Origin: Methanosphaera sp. rholeuAM74
GTDB lineage: Archaea > Methanobacteriota > Methanobacteria > Methanobacteriales > Methanobacteriaceae
DNA length: 8,357 nt
Assembly: GCA_003266075.1 (NCBI GenBank)
Contig: MUZZ01000053.1
Coordinates: 1 to 8,357 of the forward strand
Direction: 5' to 3'
Shown: positions 1-6,522 of the stretch, piece by piece
Numbering within the stretch: position 1 is the first letter of the stretch
Layout: each line of letters starts with the position of its first letter
The notes under the pieces: generated by a model
Databases searched by the model: none
Seen by the model: the letters and a program-made list of their open reading frames with translations, nothing else
What the model was told of the DNA's origin: nothing
Position numbers and translations under genes: made by a program

Positions 1-296
1 CACCAGAAACAAGCCAAACAGAATTCACAGTAGCAGACACAACAGCAACAGCAGGAAGCGAAGTAACAATCACAGTCACCACGAAAAACCTCGACAATGG
101 TAAAGTAGTCCTCAAAGTCAACGGCAAAACAGTCAAAACAGATGACGGTAAGTTATATGCTAAAGTATCAGCTGACACGACTACATTCACATATACTGTA
201 CCGAAAACTTATAAAAAAGGAGAGTATAGCATCAAAGCAGTTTATACTATTGGTGCTGAAAGGTTGGAAGCTGAAAGTAAACTAATAGTTGAATAG
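1..296 (+). CDS. Adhesin-like surface protein, C-terminal Ig-like domain (5' end outside window)
   Basis: The frame with codons starting at position 3 is open from the window edge to TAG at 294-296, giving 97 visible residues. They form one Ig-like domain of the kind found in tandem at the end of methanogen adhesin-like proteins: a Thr/Val-rich strand region (TVADTTATAGSEVTITVTT), the core motif GKVVLKVNGKTVK, then FTYTVPKTYKKGEYSIKAVY and a final strand ending LIVE. The same pattern recurs at 4390-4701 and begins again near 8240. The family is thought to be secreted and displayed at the cell surface, where Ig-like domains stack as a stalk; ligands are unknown. No membrane anchor follows the last domain. 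The N-terminal part, including any signal peptide and beta-helix, lies outside the window, so I cannot say whether this copy is intact. Ig-like identity is fairly sure; the adhesin role is by family inference. Confidence 0.8.
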   Translation, partial: PETSQTEFTVADTTATAGSEVTITVTTKNLDNGKVVLKVNGKTVKTDDGKLYAKVSADTTTFTYTVPKTYKKGEYSIKAVYTIGAERLEAESKLIVE

Positions 297-325
297 GGAT
301 TGTTATATCCCATTTTCTTTTTTTT
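296..325 (+). terminator. Hairpin plus T-tract terminator after the first adhesin
   Basis: GGGAT (296-300) pairs with ATCCC (307-311) around a six-base loop, and a T-rich tract (313-325, mostly T) follows at once. The stem begins at the last base of the stop codon. It sits between two convergent genes whose stop codons are only about 30 bases apart. It reads as a terminator only on the + strand; the minus strand has a run of A here. Confidence 0.6.
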
Positions 326-327
326 GG

Positions 328-1539
328 TTATACGGCTTTTAGTAGCTCTTTTGAGGAGGTTATGTTGTAGTATGTGTAGAATGTTTTTTCTGTGAATTCA
401 TATTCGGTTGTGTTGTCCCATTCGTCTACGACTTTAATCATGCCTATCTGCAGCATTTTGTTTATGAATTCCGGCAGTATTTCCTGTTCTTGCTGTGTCA
501 TTATTTCTTTTATGTCTTCTTGTGTGAATGTTGAGAGCTTGTTTTCTCCCATTTTCAGCAGTATCTTTTCGTGTTCCGGTGTTTTTACGTGTGTCAGTAC
601 TCGTCTTATCTGTCTTTTTCCCAGTTCTTGTGCCGCTTCTTTTATCCCATTTTTGGCTTCGGATAGTTTTATCTCGTTTTTTGTCAGATTCCAGAATATG
701 GAGTCTCCTATTTGTTGCATGGTTAGTGGTACTCCTGATGAGTATTGTGTCATTAGTTTTAGTGCGTCGTCTTCTATTGTTACTCCTATCGTTTTGAACG
801 TGTCTTCGAAGAATTCTTCCACTTCATGGTCTGTCAGTTCGTCTATGTTGTCTGTGTAGAATATTCTGCCGAAGGATGTTTCAAGTTCTACTAGTTTGTC
901 GAATTTTTCGGGATATCCTATTAGTAAGAAGTATACTGGTATCTGGTAGTGTTTGTCCACGATTATGGTGTCTGCTAGTTGTTTGTACCATTCTACGAAT
1001 TTTCGTGAGTCTGATAATCCGTTTATGTCATCAATTACTATTAATAGTCCATTGTAGTATTTTTTCAGATCTTCGTATGCCTGGTTTAGGTATATTATGA
1101 AGTCTTGTCGTATTTTTTCCTGTTTTTGAGGGTCGACGTTGAACCTGAGTGTTGTTCCTATTACTTCTAATTCGCTTACGTGTTCTCCGAACCATGTTTT
1201 TACTTTTTGACGTCTTGATTCTTTGGGCATATTGTTCAATAGGTTTATCAGTATCTTTGAGGCTAGTATGTCTATTGAGTTGTTACCCTTGTTGGATGTG
1301 TAGCTAGTTGCTAGGTTGTATTCATCTTCGACGTAGTTTATTATGTAATCACTTATTGATGTTTTGCCCATGCCCTTATTTCCTGTGAGGAAAAAGTGTT
1401 GTGCTTCATTGTTTAATGCATTGGGTATGTATCTTATTATTTTATGTACTATATCACTTCTTCCCTTGAAGTTTTCCGGTCTTACAGGATTTGATGGTTG
1501 AAATGGTGTTCCTATTTCATTACTAATATTTTCGCTCAT
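328..1539 (-). CDS. AAA+ ATPase, Orc1/Cdc6- or STAND-like, with C-terminal winged-helix region
   Basis: A 403-residue protein with a complete P-loop ATPase core. Near the N-terminus, FKGRSD (residues 24-29) matches the F-x-GR box that precedes the P-loop in Orc1/Cdc6 and archaeal STAND-type ATPases. Walker A is GNKGMGKTS (53-61) and Walker B is LLIVIDD (165-171). YFLLIGYPE (203-211) fits the sensor-1 strand, and SSGVPLTMQQIGDS (267-280) fits the G-x-P helix near the sensor-2 region. Residues about 320-395 look like a winged helix (PEHEKILLKM, then the helix before EFINKMLQIGMIKV, then a wing). There is no signal peptide or membrane segment, so it should act in the cytoplasm, probably binding DNA or a partner in an ATP-dependent way. 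The start is supported by GGAGGT eight bases upstream. It stands alone, convergent with the first adhesin and divergent from the broken one. No effector domain names its job. The ATPase call is sure; a replication role is not. Confidence 0.85.
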   Translation of the reverse strand: MSENISNEIGTPFQPSNPVRPENFKGRSDIVHKIIRYIPNALNNEAQHFFLTGNKGMGKTSISDYIINYVEDEYNLATSYTSNKGNNSIDILASKILINLLNNMPKESRRQKVKTWFGEHVSELEVIGTTLRFNVDPQKQEKIRQDFIIYLNQAYEDLKKYYNGLLIVIDDINGLSDSRKFVEWYKQLADTIIVDKHYQIPVYFLLIGYPEKFDKLVELETSFGRIFYTDNIDELTDHEVEEFFEDTFKTIGVTIEDDALKLMTQYSSGVPLTMQQIGDSIFWNLTKNEIKLSEAKNGIKEAAQELGKRQIRRVLTHVKTPEHEKILLKMGENKLSTFTQEDIKEIMTQQEQEILPEFINKMLQIGMIKVVDEWDNTTEYEFTEKTFYTYYNITSSKELLKAV

Positions 1540-1547
1540 TTAAATAT

Positions 1548-1553
1548 ACCTCC
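1548..1553 (-). promoter_or_regulatory. Ribosome binding site of the AAA+ ATPase
   Basis: On the minus strand GGAGGT lies eight bases before the ATG at 1539. It complements the archaeal 16S rRNA tail well and fixes the start codon. Confidence 0.8.
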
Positions 1554-1575
1554 ATATTAGTATATTTGTTTCTTC

Positions 1576-1587
1576 TTATTAAATATT
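1576..1587 (-). promoter_or_regulatory. Candidate TATA box (box A) of the AAA+ ATPase
   Basis: On the minus strand the stretch reads AATATTTAATAA. Archaeal transcription usually starts about 25 bases after box A, which would place the first base near 1555 and give a short leader just long enough to hold the GGAGGT site. The region is A+T-rich throughout, so other TATA-like strings (for example near 1603-1608) cannot be excluded. Confidence 0.35.
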
Positions 1588-1680
1588 ATGGTTTTTTTCC
1601 TATAAGATTAATATTTCTGAGTCAGTTTCAGTATTATGGGTTGTGAAAACTATAATATGGGGAAAACAAGTAGTATTAGC

Positions 1681-4600
1681 ATGAAAAAATTGGTGGCAAA
1701 CAAAAAGGATTCTCAGCACAGATGCAACACTGCCCGTTATGGTGGTGGTCAGAGTACATACTTAATCCAGATGGGTTCACATTAATTGTAAAGGATTCTT
1801 TATTTGAAAATAATACAAATATTGTCTTGGATGCTATTAACTTAAATGTTAAAAATAGTAACTTCATCAACAACAGACACGTGTTCCTAGAATCCGGTAC
1901 TCCTGGAAGTGGAACAGATTATGCTGGTATAGCCATAAATGCAACTAATTTGAATGTTGATAACTGTACCTTTGACGGCAATGGAATTATAAGTAAGCAT
2001 GAATATGCTGGTCATGGTGGTTATGGTGGAGCTATAAATGCTGTTAATCTGGTAGTTAACAATTCTAAATTCATTAATAACTTGCAAACACCACTACTTC
2101 ATGGGCACATCCTAGTGGATCTGGAGGAGCAATATTTGTCACGGGTAATGGTGAAATATACAACAGCATCTTTGAGAATAATATTGCTTCAAATCCTACA
2201 ACTGCAAGCATTCCGACAATAGACCAAGTTATGAATTATGAGAGTATTGAAGGAAGTATAAGTGGTACGGCAGCAGACATATTCTCAAAAGGCAACATAA
2301 TAATCAACAATAACACATTCACCAACAGTTACGCTACCGGTGTAGCAAGCAGCATATACGCATATGTATACACAACACCATCCGATTTGAAAAATATTAC
2401 CATCACCAATAACAAATTCCAGTCAACCAAATCCGTATTAGACACAATAGTAATAGAAAAAATGAAAAGGATTCATCAAAATCAGTAGTAACAGTAGAAA
2501 ACAACCAATACTTTAACAGCACCATAAACGATGAATTAACATTAAACATGCCAAGTAAGATATTTACCGGAGAACCAATTACAATAACGGGAACATATAC
2601 TATACTTAACACTTCTTTCTATGATTCAGATATACTGGAACAAAACAGGTTCAACATATACATAAACGATGAACTGGTATATACCATTGATACATTAGAG
2701 TTTACTATTACTCCAGCTGCTGGTACGATGAGAGTGACAGTTCAGCCAACAATTAGTCAAACAGAAAAATCAAGCAGAATTAAAGCAACCACATTAAGCG
2801 ATGTAATAATTACTCCAGATAACTATGATGAATATGTTTATAAGGGAGCATTGGATGTGGATAAAAATACTAAAGTGATGTTCCAAGGAAATTTCACAGA
2901 TAAAGGAGAGATAGTCATACCAGTTGGTGATATACTAGTGGATGGAGATGCAACTTTCACTAATACAATGTTTACACTAGAGGCAAGTGGCATTATATTC
3001 CAGAATATGGACATTACCAATAATCAGACAGCATATCCTATAGTAAACACTGCAGATAACAACGTTATAACACATAACAAAGTTACAATCACCAATACGG
3101 ATGGTAAAACTGCTGCTATTTACAATAAGGCAAACAATACTGAAATATCATATAATGATTTGTTTGTTGATGGTCCGGCAATGACCGTAACCTATACTGC
3201 AGGTGTAGGAGTAGCTAATACTCAAGCTATCCTATTAATTGGTGGAGACAATAACATAGTACAGTACAATAATATACAGGTAACAAGTACTGGTAGTAGC
3301 AGTATTTATGGTACAGTTGAAGGAATTACTAACAACAACCAGGCCAATAACACAATAATCTCAAACAATAACATAACTGTTTCAGGAAAAGCAAAGTTCA
3401 ATTATGCTATTAATTCCCTTGGAAACGTAGAAAACATGGTTATCAGGGATAATAACATACTTGTAAGTGGTGAAAGATATGCTGATGGTATACAGGTTGG
3501 AAACAATGCAACCAACATACTCATACAAGGAAATACTATTAAATGTATCTGCCAGAACACTACACCAGTTGATGAAGAAGCCATAACCTATGGTATCATA
3601 ACAACAAGTATGGGAAGTGGAATATCAGACAATATCACCATAACAGAAAACAATATTGATCTTACAGGTACTGTAAACTATGGAATGGAGATATATCAGA
3701 CCACCAATACATTAATAACAGACAATCTCATAAAAGCCAATGGTTTACAGAGCATGGGAATAGGATACGCACACAGCCCTAACAGCACAGTAACAGGAAA
3801 CACCATCACAACAAGTGGAGACAGTACACAAACACTAAAAGCAGTAACAGAGGAAATAGAACCAGCAAACGTTGGAATACAAATACAACAAGACTCCAAC
3901 AACATACTAATAGAAGCTAACACCATACAAACATATGATAAAGGAGCACAAGATACTTGTATAAACGTAGAAACAAACAATGTTACCATTAAAGACAACA
4001 ACCTAACCAGTAGCACCAAGACAGGAGACGACACAGTAAACCCACAACCAGGTACAACACTCGAAGACAATAATGCAATCGAACAAGAATCCAGTACAAA
4101 TACTGGGGAAGAAATCACACTAGGCGACACAACCACACTAACAGCATCATTCTATGATGACACATACACACCAATCAGTACCGGTACAGCAATCTTCAAA
4201 GTAAACGGTAAAACACTAAGAAACGATAACGGAGAAGTAATCTACGTACCAGTAATAAACGGCCGAGCAGAACTACCAGATGTCAACATCACAAGCGAAT
4301 GGACAAAATAAGGCACCAGGATACAGGCAGTATACTGTGGTAACGATGATACTGCACCTATATTTGCCGAAGAAACAGTTATTAACATAACCAAACCAGA
4401 AGCTAAGATAACACTGGAAGCACCAGCACAAGCCGTAGCAGGAAGTAACATAACACTAAAAGCAACAGTAACAGATAATGACAAAACAATCAATACCGGT
4501 CGTGTAGTATTCAAACTCAACGACAAAACACTCAAAGACAAAGACGGCAAAGCATTATACGTAGACGTAAAAGAAGGAATAGCAACAACAAATTACACAA

Positions 4601-4704
4601 TACCAGCCAAAACCAAAGCTAAAACATACACACTAACAGCAGTCTACACTGCTAATAATTATGATCGTATTGAGGATGTTGCAGAGCTTGTTGTTTGTAA
4701 GTAA
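1681..4704 (+). pseudogene. Broken adhesin-like protein gene (beta-helix plus Ig-like domains)
   Basis: Several consecutive open stretches in different frames read as one adhesin-like protein. Segment A (about 1755-2081) gives NPDGFTLIVKDSLFENN and FINN-type coils. The sense then moves to the frame running 2081-2458 (TTTSWAHPSGSGGAIFVTG, then DIFSKGNIIINNNTFTNSY), because one base is missing near 2078-2085. A second one-base loss at the A-run 2457-2462 moves it to the frame used from 2461 (NEKDSSKSVVTVENNQYFNST). That frame holds until TAA at 4309-4311, after which it stays open through an intact Ig-like domain to TAA at 4702-4704. A third shift near 1745-1760 is likely but less clear (YGGGQSTY in one frame, LNPDGFTLIV in the next). 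No signal peptide is recognisable upstream, and the 5' boundary is approximate. With no secretion signal and several lesions the gene should not give a functional surface protein. Sequencing error could explain the shifts, but less easily the TAA and the lost N-terminus. Confidence 0.8.
2548..4311 (+). CDS. Longest open segment of the broken adhesin (587 codons), doubtful as a separate gene
   Basis: Taken alone, ATG 2548 to TAA 4311 encodes 587 residues, but the same frame is already coding from 2461, so this ATG is probably internal. It has no convincing ribosome site and no signal peptide. Domain order: residues 4-80, an extended beta module beginning KIFTGEPITITGTYTI, also found at 7987 in the third adhesin; about 105-150, a lead-in to the helix (KVMFQGNFTDKGEIVIPVG); about 150-500, a right-handed parallel beta-helix of NosD/PbH1 type with many NNTI, DNNI and GNTI turns; and 505-587, an Ig-like domain with TAIFKVNGKTLRNDNGE, cut off at SEWTK by the stop. 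The domain is completed in frame at 4312-4365, and a further Ig-like domain follows at 4390-4701. Automatic annotation would probably list it as a hypothetical or adhesin-like protein. I regard it as the largest piece of the pseudogene. Confidence 0.55.
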   Translation: MPSKIFTGEPITITGTYTILNTSFYDSDILEQNRFNIYINDELVYTIDTLEFTITPAAGTMRVTVQPTISQTEKSSRIKATTLSDVIITPDNYDEYVYKGALDVDKNTKVMFQGNFTDKGEIVIPVGDILVDGDATFTNTMFTLEASGIIFQNMDITNNQTAYPIVNTADNNVITHNKVTITNTDGKTAAIYNKANNTEISYNDLFVDGPAMTVTYTAGVGVANTQAILLIGGDNNIVQYNNIQVTSTGSSSIYGTVEGITNNNQANNTIISNNNITVSGKAKFNYAINSLGNVENMVIRDNNILVSGERYADGIQVGNNATNILIQGNTIKCICQNTTPVDEEAITYGIITTSMGSGISDNITITENNIDLTGTVNYGMEIYQTTNTLITDNLIKANGLQSMGIGYAHSPNSTVTGNTITTSGDSTQTLKAVTEEIEPANVGIQIQQDSNNILIEANTIQTYDKGAQDTCINVETNNVTIKDNNLTSSTKTGDDTVNPQPGTTLEDNNAIEQESSTNTGEEITLGDTTTLTASFYDDTYTPISTGTAIFKVNGKTLRNDNGEVIYVPVINGRAELPDVNITSEWTK

Positions 4705-4783
4705 TGTAGTTCTTTTTGGTTGTAAAAGTAAAGTTTTATTTGTTCTGATTGTTGGGACAATAAATTGGGAGAAAATGATGATA

Positions 4784-4857
4784 TTTTCTTTTCTTCTTTA
4801 ATCTTTTTTTTTAATTCATTATTATTAGTTTTACCTTTGGTTTAATTAATTTTTTTT
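4784..4857 (+). terminator. Poly-T tracts after the broken adhesin
   Basis: A pyrimidine-rich run (4784-4800) leads into nine T (4804-4812), and a second run of eight T lies at 4850-4857. Archaeal RNA polymerase commonly stops at such T-tracts without needing a hairpin, and I saw no strong stem before them. The surrounding gap, 4705-4977, shows no gene on either strand; it holds these tracts and the operator region described separately. Confidence 0.4.
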
Positions 4858-4917
4858 AAATGTTATTGTTAAAATGGATGTTTCAAGATGAGTCCACCAT
4901 AAATAATTGAATAGAAA

Positions 4918-4967
4918 ATATACAACTATAAGTTTATTAAGTAATAATTGTATATATAATATACAAT
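4918..4967 (+). promoter_or_regulatory. Promoter/operator of the winged-helix operon with a perfect inverted repeat
   Basis: At 4947-4967 the arm ATTGTATAT is followed by a three-base centre (ATA) and its exact reverse complement ATATACAAT. A further half-site, ATATACAA, lies at 4918-4925. The palindrome contains a TATA-like core (TATATATAA, 4951-4959) and ends ten bases before the ATG at 4978. A regulator bound here would cover the promoter or the transcription start. The first gene downstream encodes a winged-helix protein, a class that often binds such dyads as dimers, so autoregulation is the natural reading. If the core at 4951 is box A the transcript would be almost leaderless; ACTATAAG (4925-4932) is the alternative box and would place the start inside the palindrome. 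Confidence 0.55.
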
Positions 4968-4977
4968 GGTGATAGTT

Positions 4978-5418
4978 ATGTTAAATGAAATATTTGGTGA
5001 TTACCCTCAAATTAAAGTAATAGATTATTTGTTAACAAATCCTTTCGCAGAATTAAGTAAGTTACAACTAGCTGTTGGATCAGATATTTCCCGGATTACT
5101 TTAAATAAATTTATTGATGATTTAATTAGTAAACAATTAATCATCCAAACTTCAAATTCAAAATATAAATTAAATTTAAAATCTCCAATAATCATAAAAT
5201 TAAATATGTTTTTAGACGAATTAAATAAAATAGCCATTACAGAAGCATTAACCTATGATGAAGACTATGATGAATTAACAGATGAAGAATTAGATAAACT
5301 ATTGGACGAAAATGCTCCTGACGTGGATTTATACAATATAGAAAAAGAAATTTCGATGATGGAAAATTATAATGTGGTCATTGAAGAAGTTGAAGAACAG
5401 TATGTTCTAACAATATAA
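4978..5418 (+). CDS. Winged-helix transcriptional regulator with acidic C-terminal tail
   Basis: A 146-residue protein. Residues 1-68 have the archaeal winged-helix pattern: helix 1 (PQIKVIDYLLTNPF, 10-23), helix 2 (SKLQLAVGS, 27-35), recognition helix (SRITLNKFIDDLIS, 38-51) and a wing (QLIIQTSNSKYKLNL, 53-67). MLNEIFGDYPQIKVIDYLL resembles the opening of a common family of small methanogen regulators. Residues 70-90 form a further helix (IIIKLNMFLDELNK), often a dimer contact in such proteins, and about 93-123 is strongly acidic (EDYDELTDEELDKLLDENAP). I chose ATG 4978 over in-frame ATG 4966 because GGTGAT (4968-4973) sits four bases before it and overlaps the upstream ATG. It is first in a run of three genes, 23 bases before the next, and is preceded by the palindrome at 4947-4967, its likely own operator. 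DNA binding is well supported; targets are unknown. Confidence 0.75.
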   Translation: MLNEIFGDYPQIKVIDYLLTNPFAELSKLQLAVGSDISRITLNKFIDDLISKQLIIQTSNSKYKLNLKSPIIIKLNMFLDELNKIAITEALTYDEDYDELTDEELDKLLDENAPDVDLYNIEKEISMMENYNVVIEEVEEQYVLTI

Positions 5419-5441
5419 AACAATAAGTTAGAGGTTTCAAT

Positions 5442-5684
5442 ATGACAGATAATAAAATATCACTCAAAAACATTACTATTAATCCCAACTCTGAAATAAT
5501 TTATTCCTCTTCAGTAGGTCTGGGTGGAGATTCGGATGAAATAAGAATTTTATTATTCAATAAACGATTAATATCCAGTAATGATAATTTTGAAATCATA
5601 AATGAATCAAATACACAAATAATAATGAATAAAAAAACAGCAATTAAATTAAAAGAATTATTAGAAGATTATTTTGAGGAGTAA
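5442..5684 (+). CDS. Small protein, possibly DUF3467-like
   Basis: An 80-residue protein that I do not recognise with certainty. It shows beta strands (SEIIYSSSVGL, 17-27; EIRILLFNKRLIS, 33-45; TQIIMN, 58-63) followed by one C-terminal helix (KKTAIKLKELLEDYFEE, 64-80). A strand with a conserved residue pattern leading into an A-x-K-x-LxxLL helix resembles DUF3467, a family of unknown function with members in bacteria and archaea, but length and pattern are the only support. No signal peptide, membrane segment or cysteines. Ribosome site GAGGT (5431-5435) lies six bases before the ATG. It follows the winged-helix gene by 23 bases and precedes the next gene by 23 bases, so the three are probably cotranscribed. 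It may be a partner of the regulator; that is inference from position only. Confidence 0.7.
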   Translation: MTDNKISLKNITINPNSEIIYSSSVGLGGDSDEIRILLFNKRLISSNDNFEIINESNTQIIMNKKTAIKLKELLEDYFEE

Positions 5685-5707
5685 AATAATTTTTTCATGG
5701 TGATTTT

Positions 5708-5998
5708 ATGGGATTAAATCAAGAACAGAAAACAAAAATACGTGAGGATATTTTATATTTTTTAAAGCGAAACAATTACTGGAATAATAAACACACCCCT
5801 ATAACCAATGTTTGTAATAAGCTATCCCAACATCCATGCAAATACATCAATAAATTGTTAAAAGAATTATACAAAGACAAATTAATTAGATTTAAAAAAA
5901 CAAAACATGGACTGGATGTTTATTTAAACATTCATAATATATCAGAAATAAATGAAGAAATTAAGGATAAAATTGTGGAATTAAATTCTTGGAAATAA
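5708..5998 (+). CDS. Small winged-helix protein
   Basis: A 96-residue basic protein that is almost entirely one winged-helix domain: helix 1 (QEQKTKIREDILYFLKRN, 5-22), helix 2 (TPITNVCNKLS, 30-40), recognition helix (PCKYINKLLKELYKDKL, 43-59) and a two-stranded wing (IRFKKTKHGLDVYLNI, 60-75), then a short charged helix. Many Lys and Arg in the recognition helix and wing fit DNA binding. GGTGAT (5699-5704) lies three bases before the ATG and sets the start. It is the third of three closely spaced genes and has T-tracts behind it. Two different winged-helix proteins in one small operon suggests mutual or layered regulation, but no target is evident. I know no gene name for it. Confidence 0.7.
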   Translation: MGLNQEQKTKIREDILYFLKRNNYWNNKHTPITNVCNKLSQHPCKYINKLLKELYKDKLIRFKKTKHGLDVYLNIHNISEINEEIKDKIVELNSWK

Positions 5999-6013
5999 CA
6001 TCTTATTTAAACC

Positions 6014-6060
6014 TTTTTTTGTCCCTATAACATTTTTAATAAGTATTTTTGTTTTTGTTT
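6014..6060 (+). terminator. Poly-T terminator region after the three-gene operon
   Basis: Seven T at 6014-6020 are followed by several five-T runs up to 6060, beginning 16 bases after the last stop codon. This is a typical archaeal T-rich gene end. No clear stem precedes it. Confidence 0.5.
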
Positions 6061-6098
6061 AGGAGGATGTGTGACAATTATTTTACTATGTGAATTTT

Positions 6099-6106
6099 TT
6101 TATATA
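6099..6106 (+). promoter_or_regulatory. Strong TATA box upstream of the third adhesin
   Basis: TTTATATA matches the box A consensus of methanogens exactly and is preceded by a T-run. Transcription would start near 6128-6132. The downstream gene has lost its start region, so this may be the surviving promoter of a dead gene. The only nearby ATG (6139) opens a nine-codon frame (MYIVIGKYC) that ends at once. Confidence 0.55.
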
Positions 6107-6522
6107 TTAAACATAATTTCAAGCATTGATTGATAATTATGTACATAGTTATAGGAAAATATTGCTAAAAATCTTATTAACGGAGTTGTCCATGTTCTTC
6201 TAATTAATGTCCATCAGATTACTATCATTAGGGAGTGTTTGCATGATTTTGATTCACTTTTTCAGTGTAATGGACTTGTAGGTACTATCACATATTCTGA
6301 TTGTGAATTCAATTCAGATAAAGTGTAAACAGGAACTTACATCATAAAAAATGCCATAATAAATGCAACATTAATGGGTTATGGTGTCGGCAACTTAACT
6401 ATCGGTGAAAATGTTACTTTTACTGAAAACGGATATTTGGAAGGCTTCAATAACATATATTCAGATAATATGACAAATATATTGCCATACATGGATACAT
6501 GGAACGGTAACTATGTTCTTGA

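Noticed and set aside
392..1100. Three + strand open frames opposite the ATPase gene
   Set aside because: They are Ser/Leu/Val-rich shadows of the minus-strand ATPase, which has clear Walker motifs and a ribosome site.
1657..1797. Short + strand frame beginning MGKTSSISMKKL as a possible signal-peptide start of the broken adhesin
   Set aside because: MKKL is reminiscent of a signal peptide, but no hydrophobic stretch follows (VANKKDSQHRCN), and there is no ribosome site. It is probably degenerate coding remnant.
3402..4550. Minus-strand open frames across the second adhesin
   Set aside because: They are antisense to well-preserved beta-helix and Ig-like coding text and have no ribosome sites or recognisable domains.
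4966..4977. Upstream ATG (4966) as the start of the first small regulator
   Set aside because: The GGTGAT ribosome site overlaps this ATG and is spaced for the ATG at 4978, and MLNEIFGDYPQ fits the usual family opening.
6061..6090. AGGAGG directly followed by ATG at 6067 as a small gene
   Set aside because: The ATG touches the ribosome-site-like string, leaving no spacer, and the frame ends after eight codons (MCDNYFTM).
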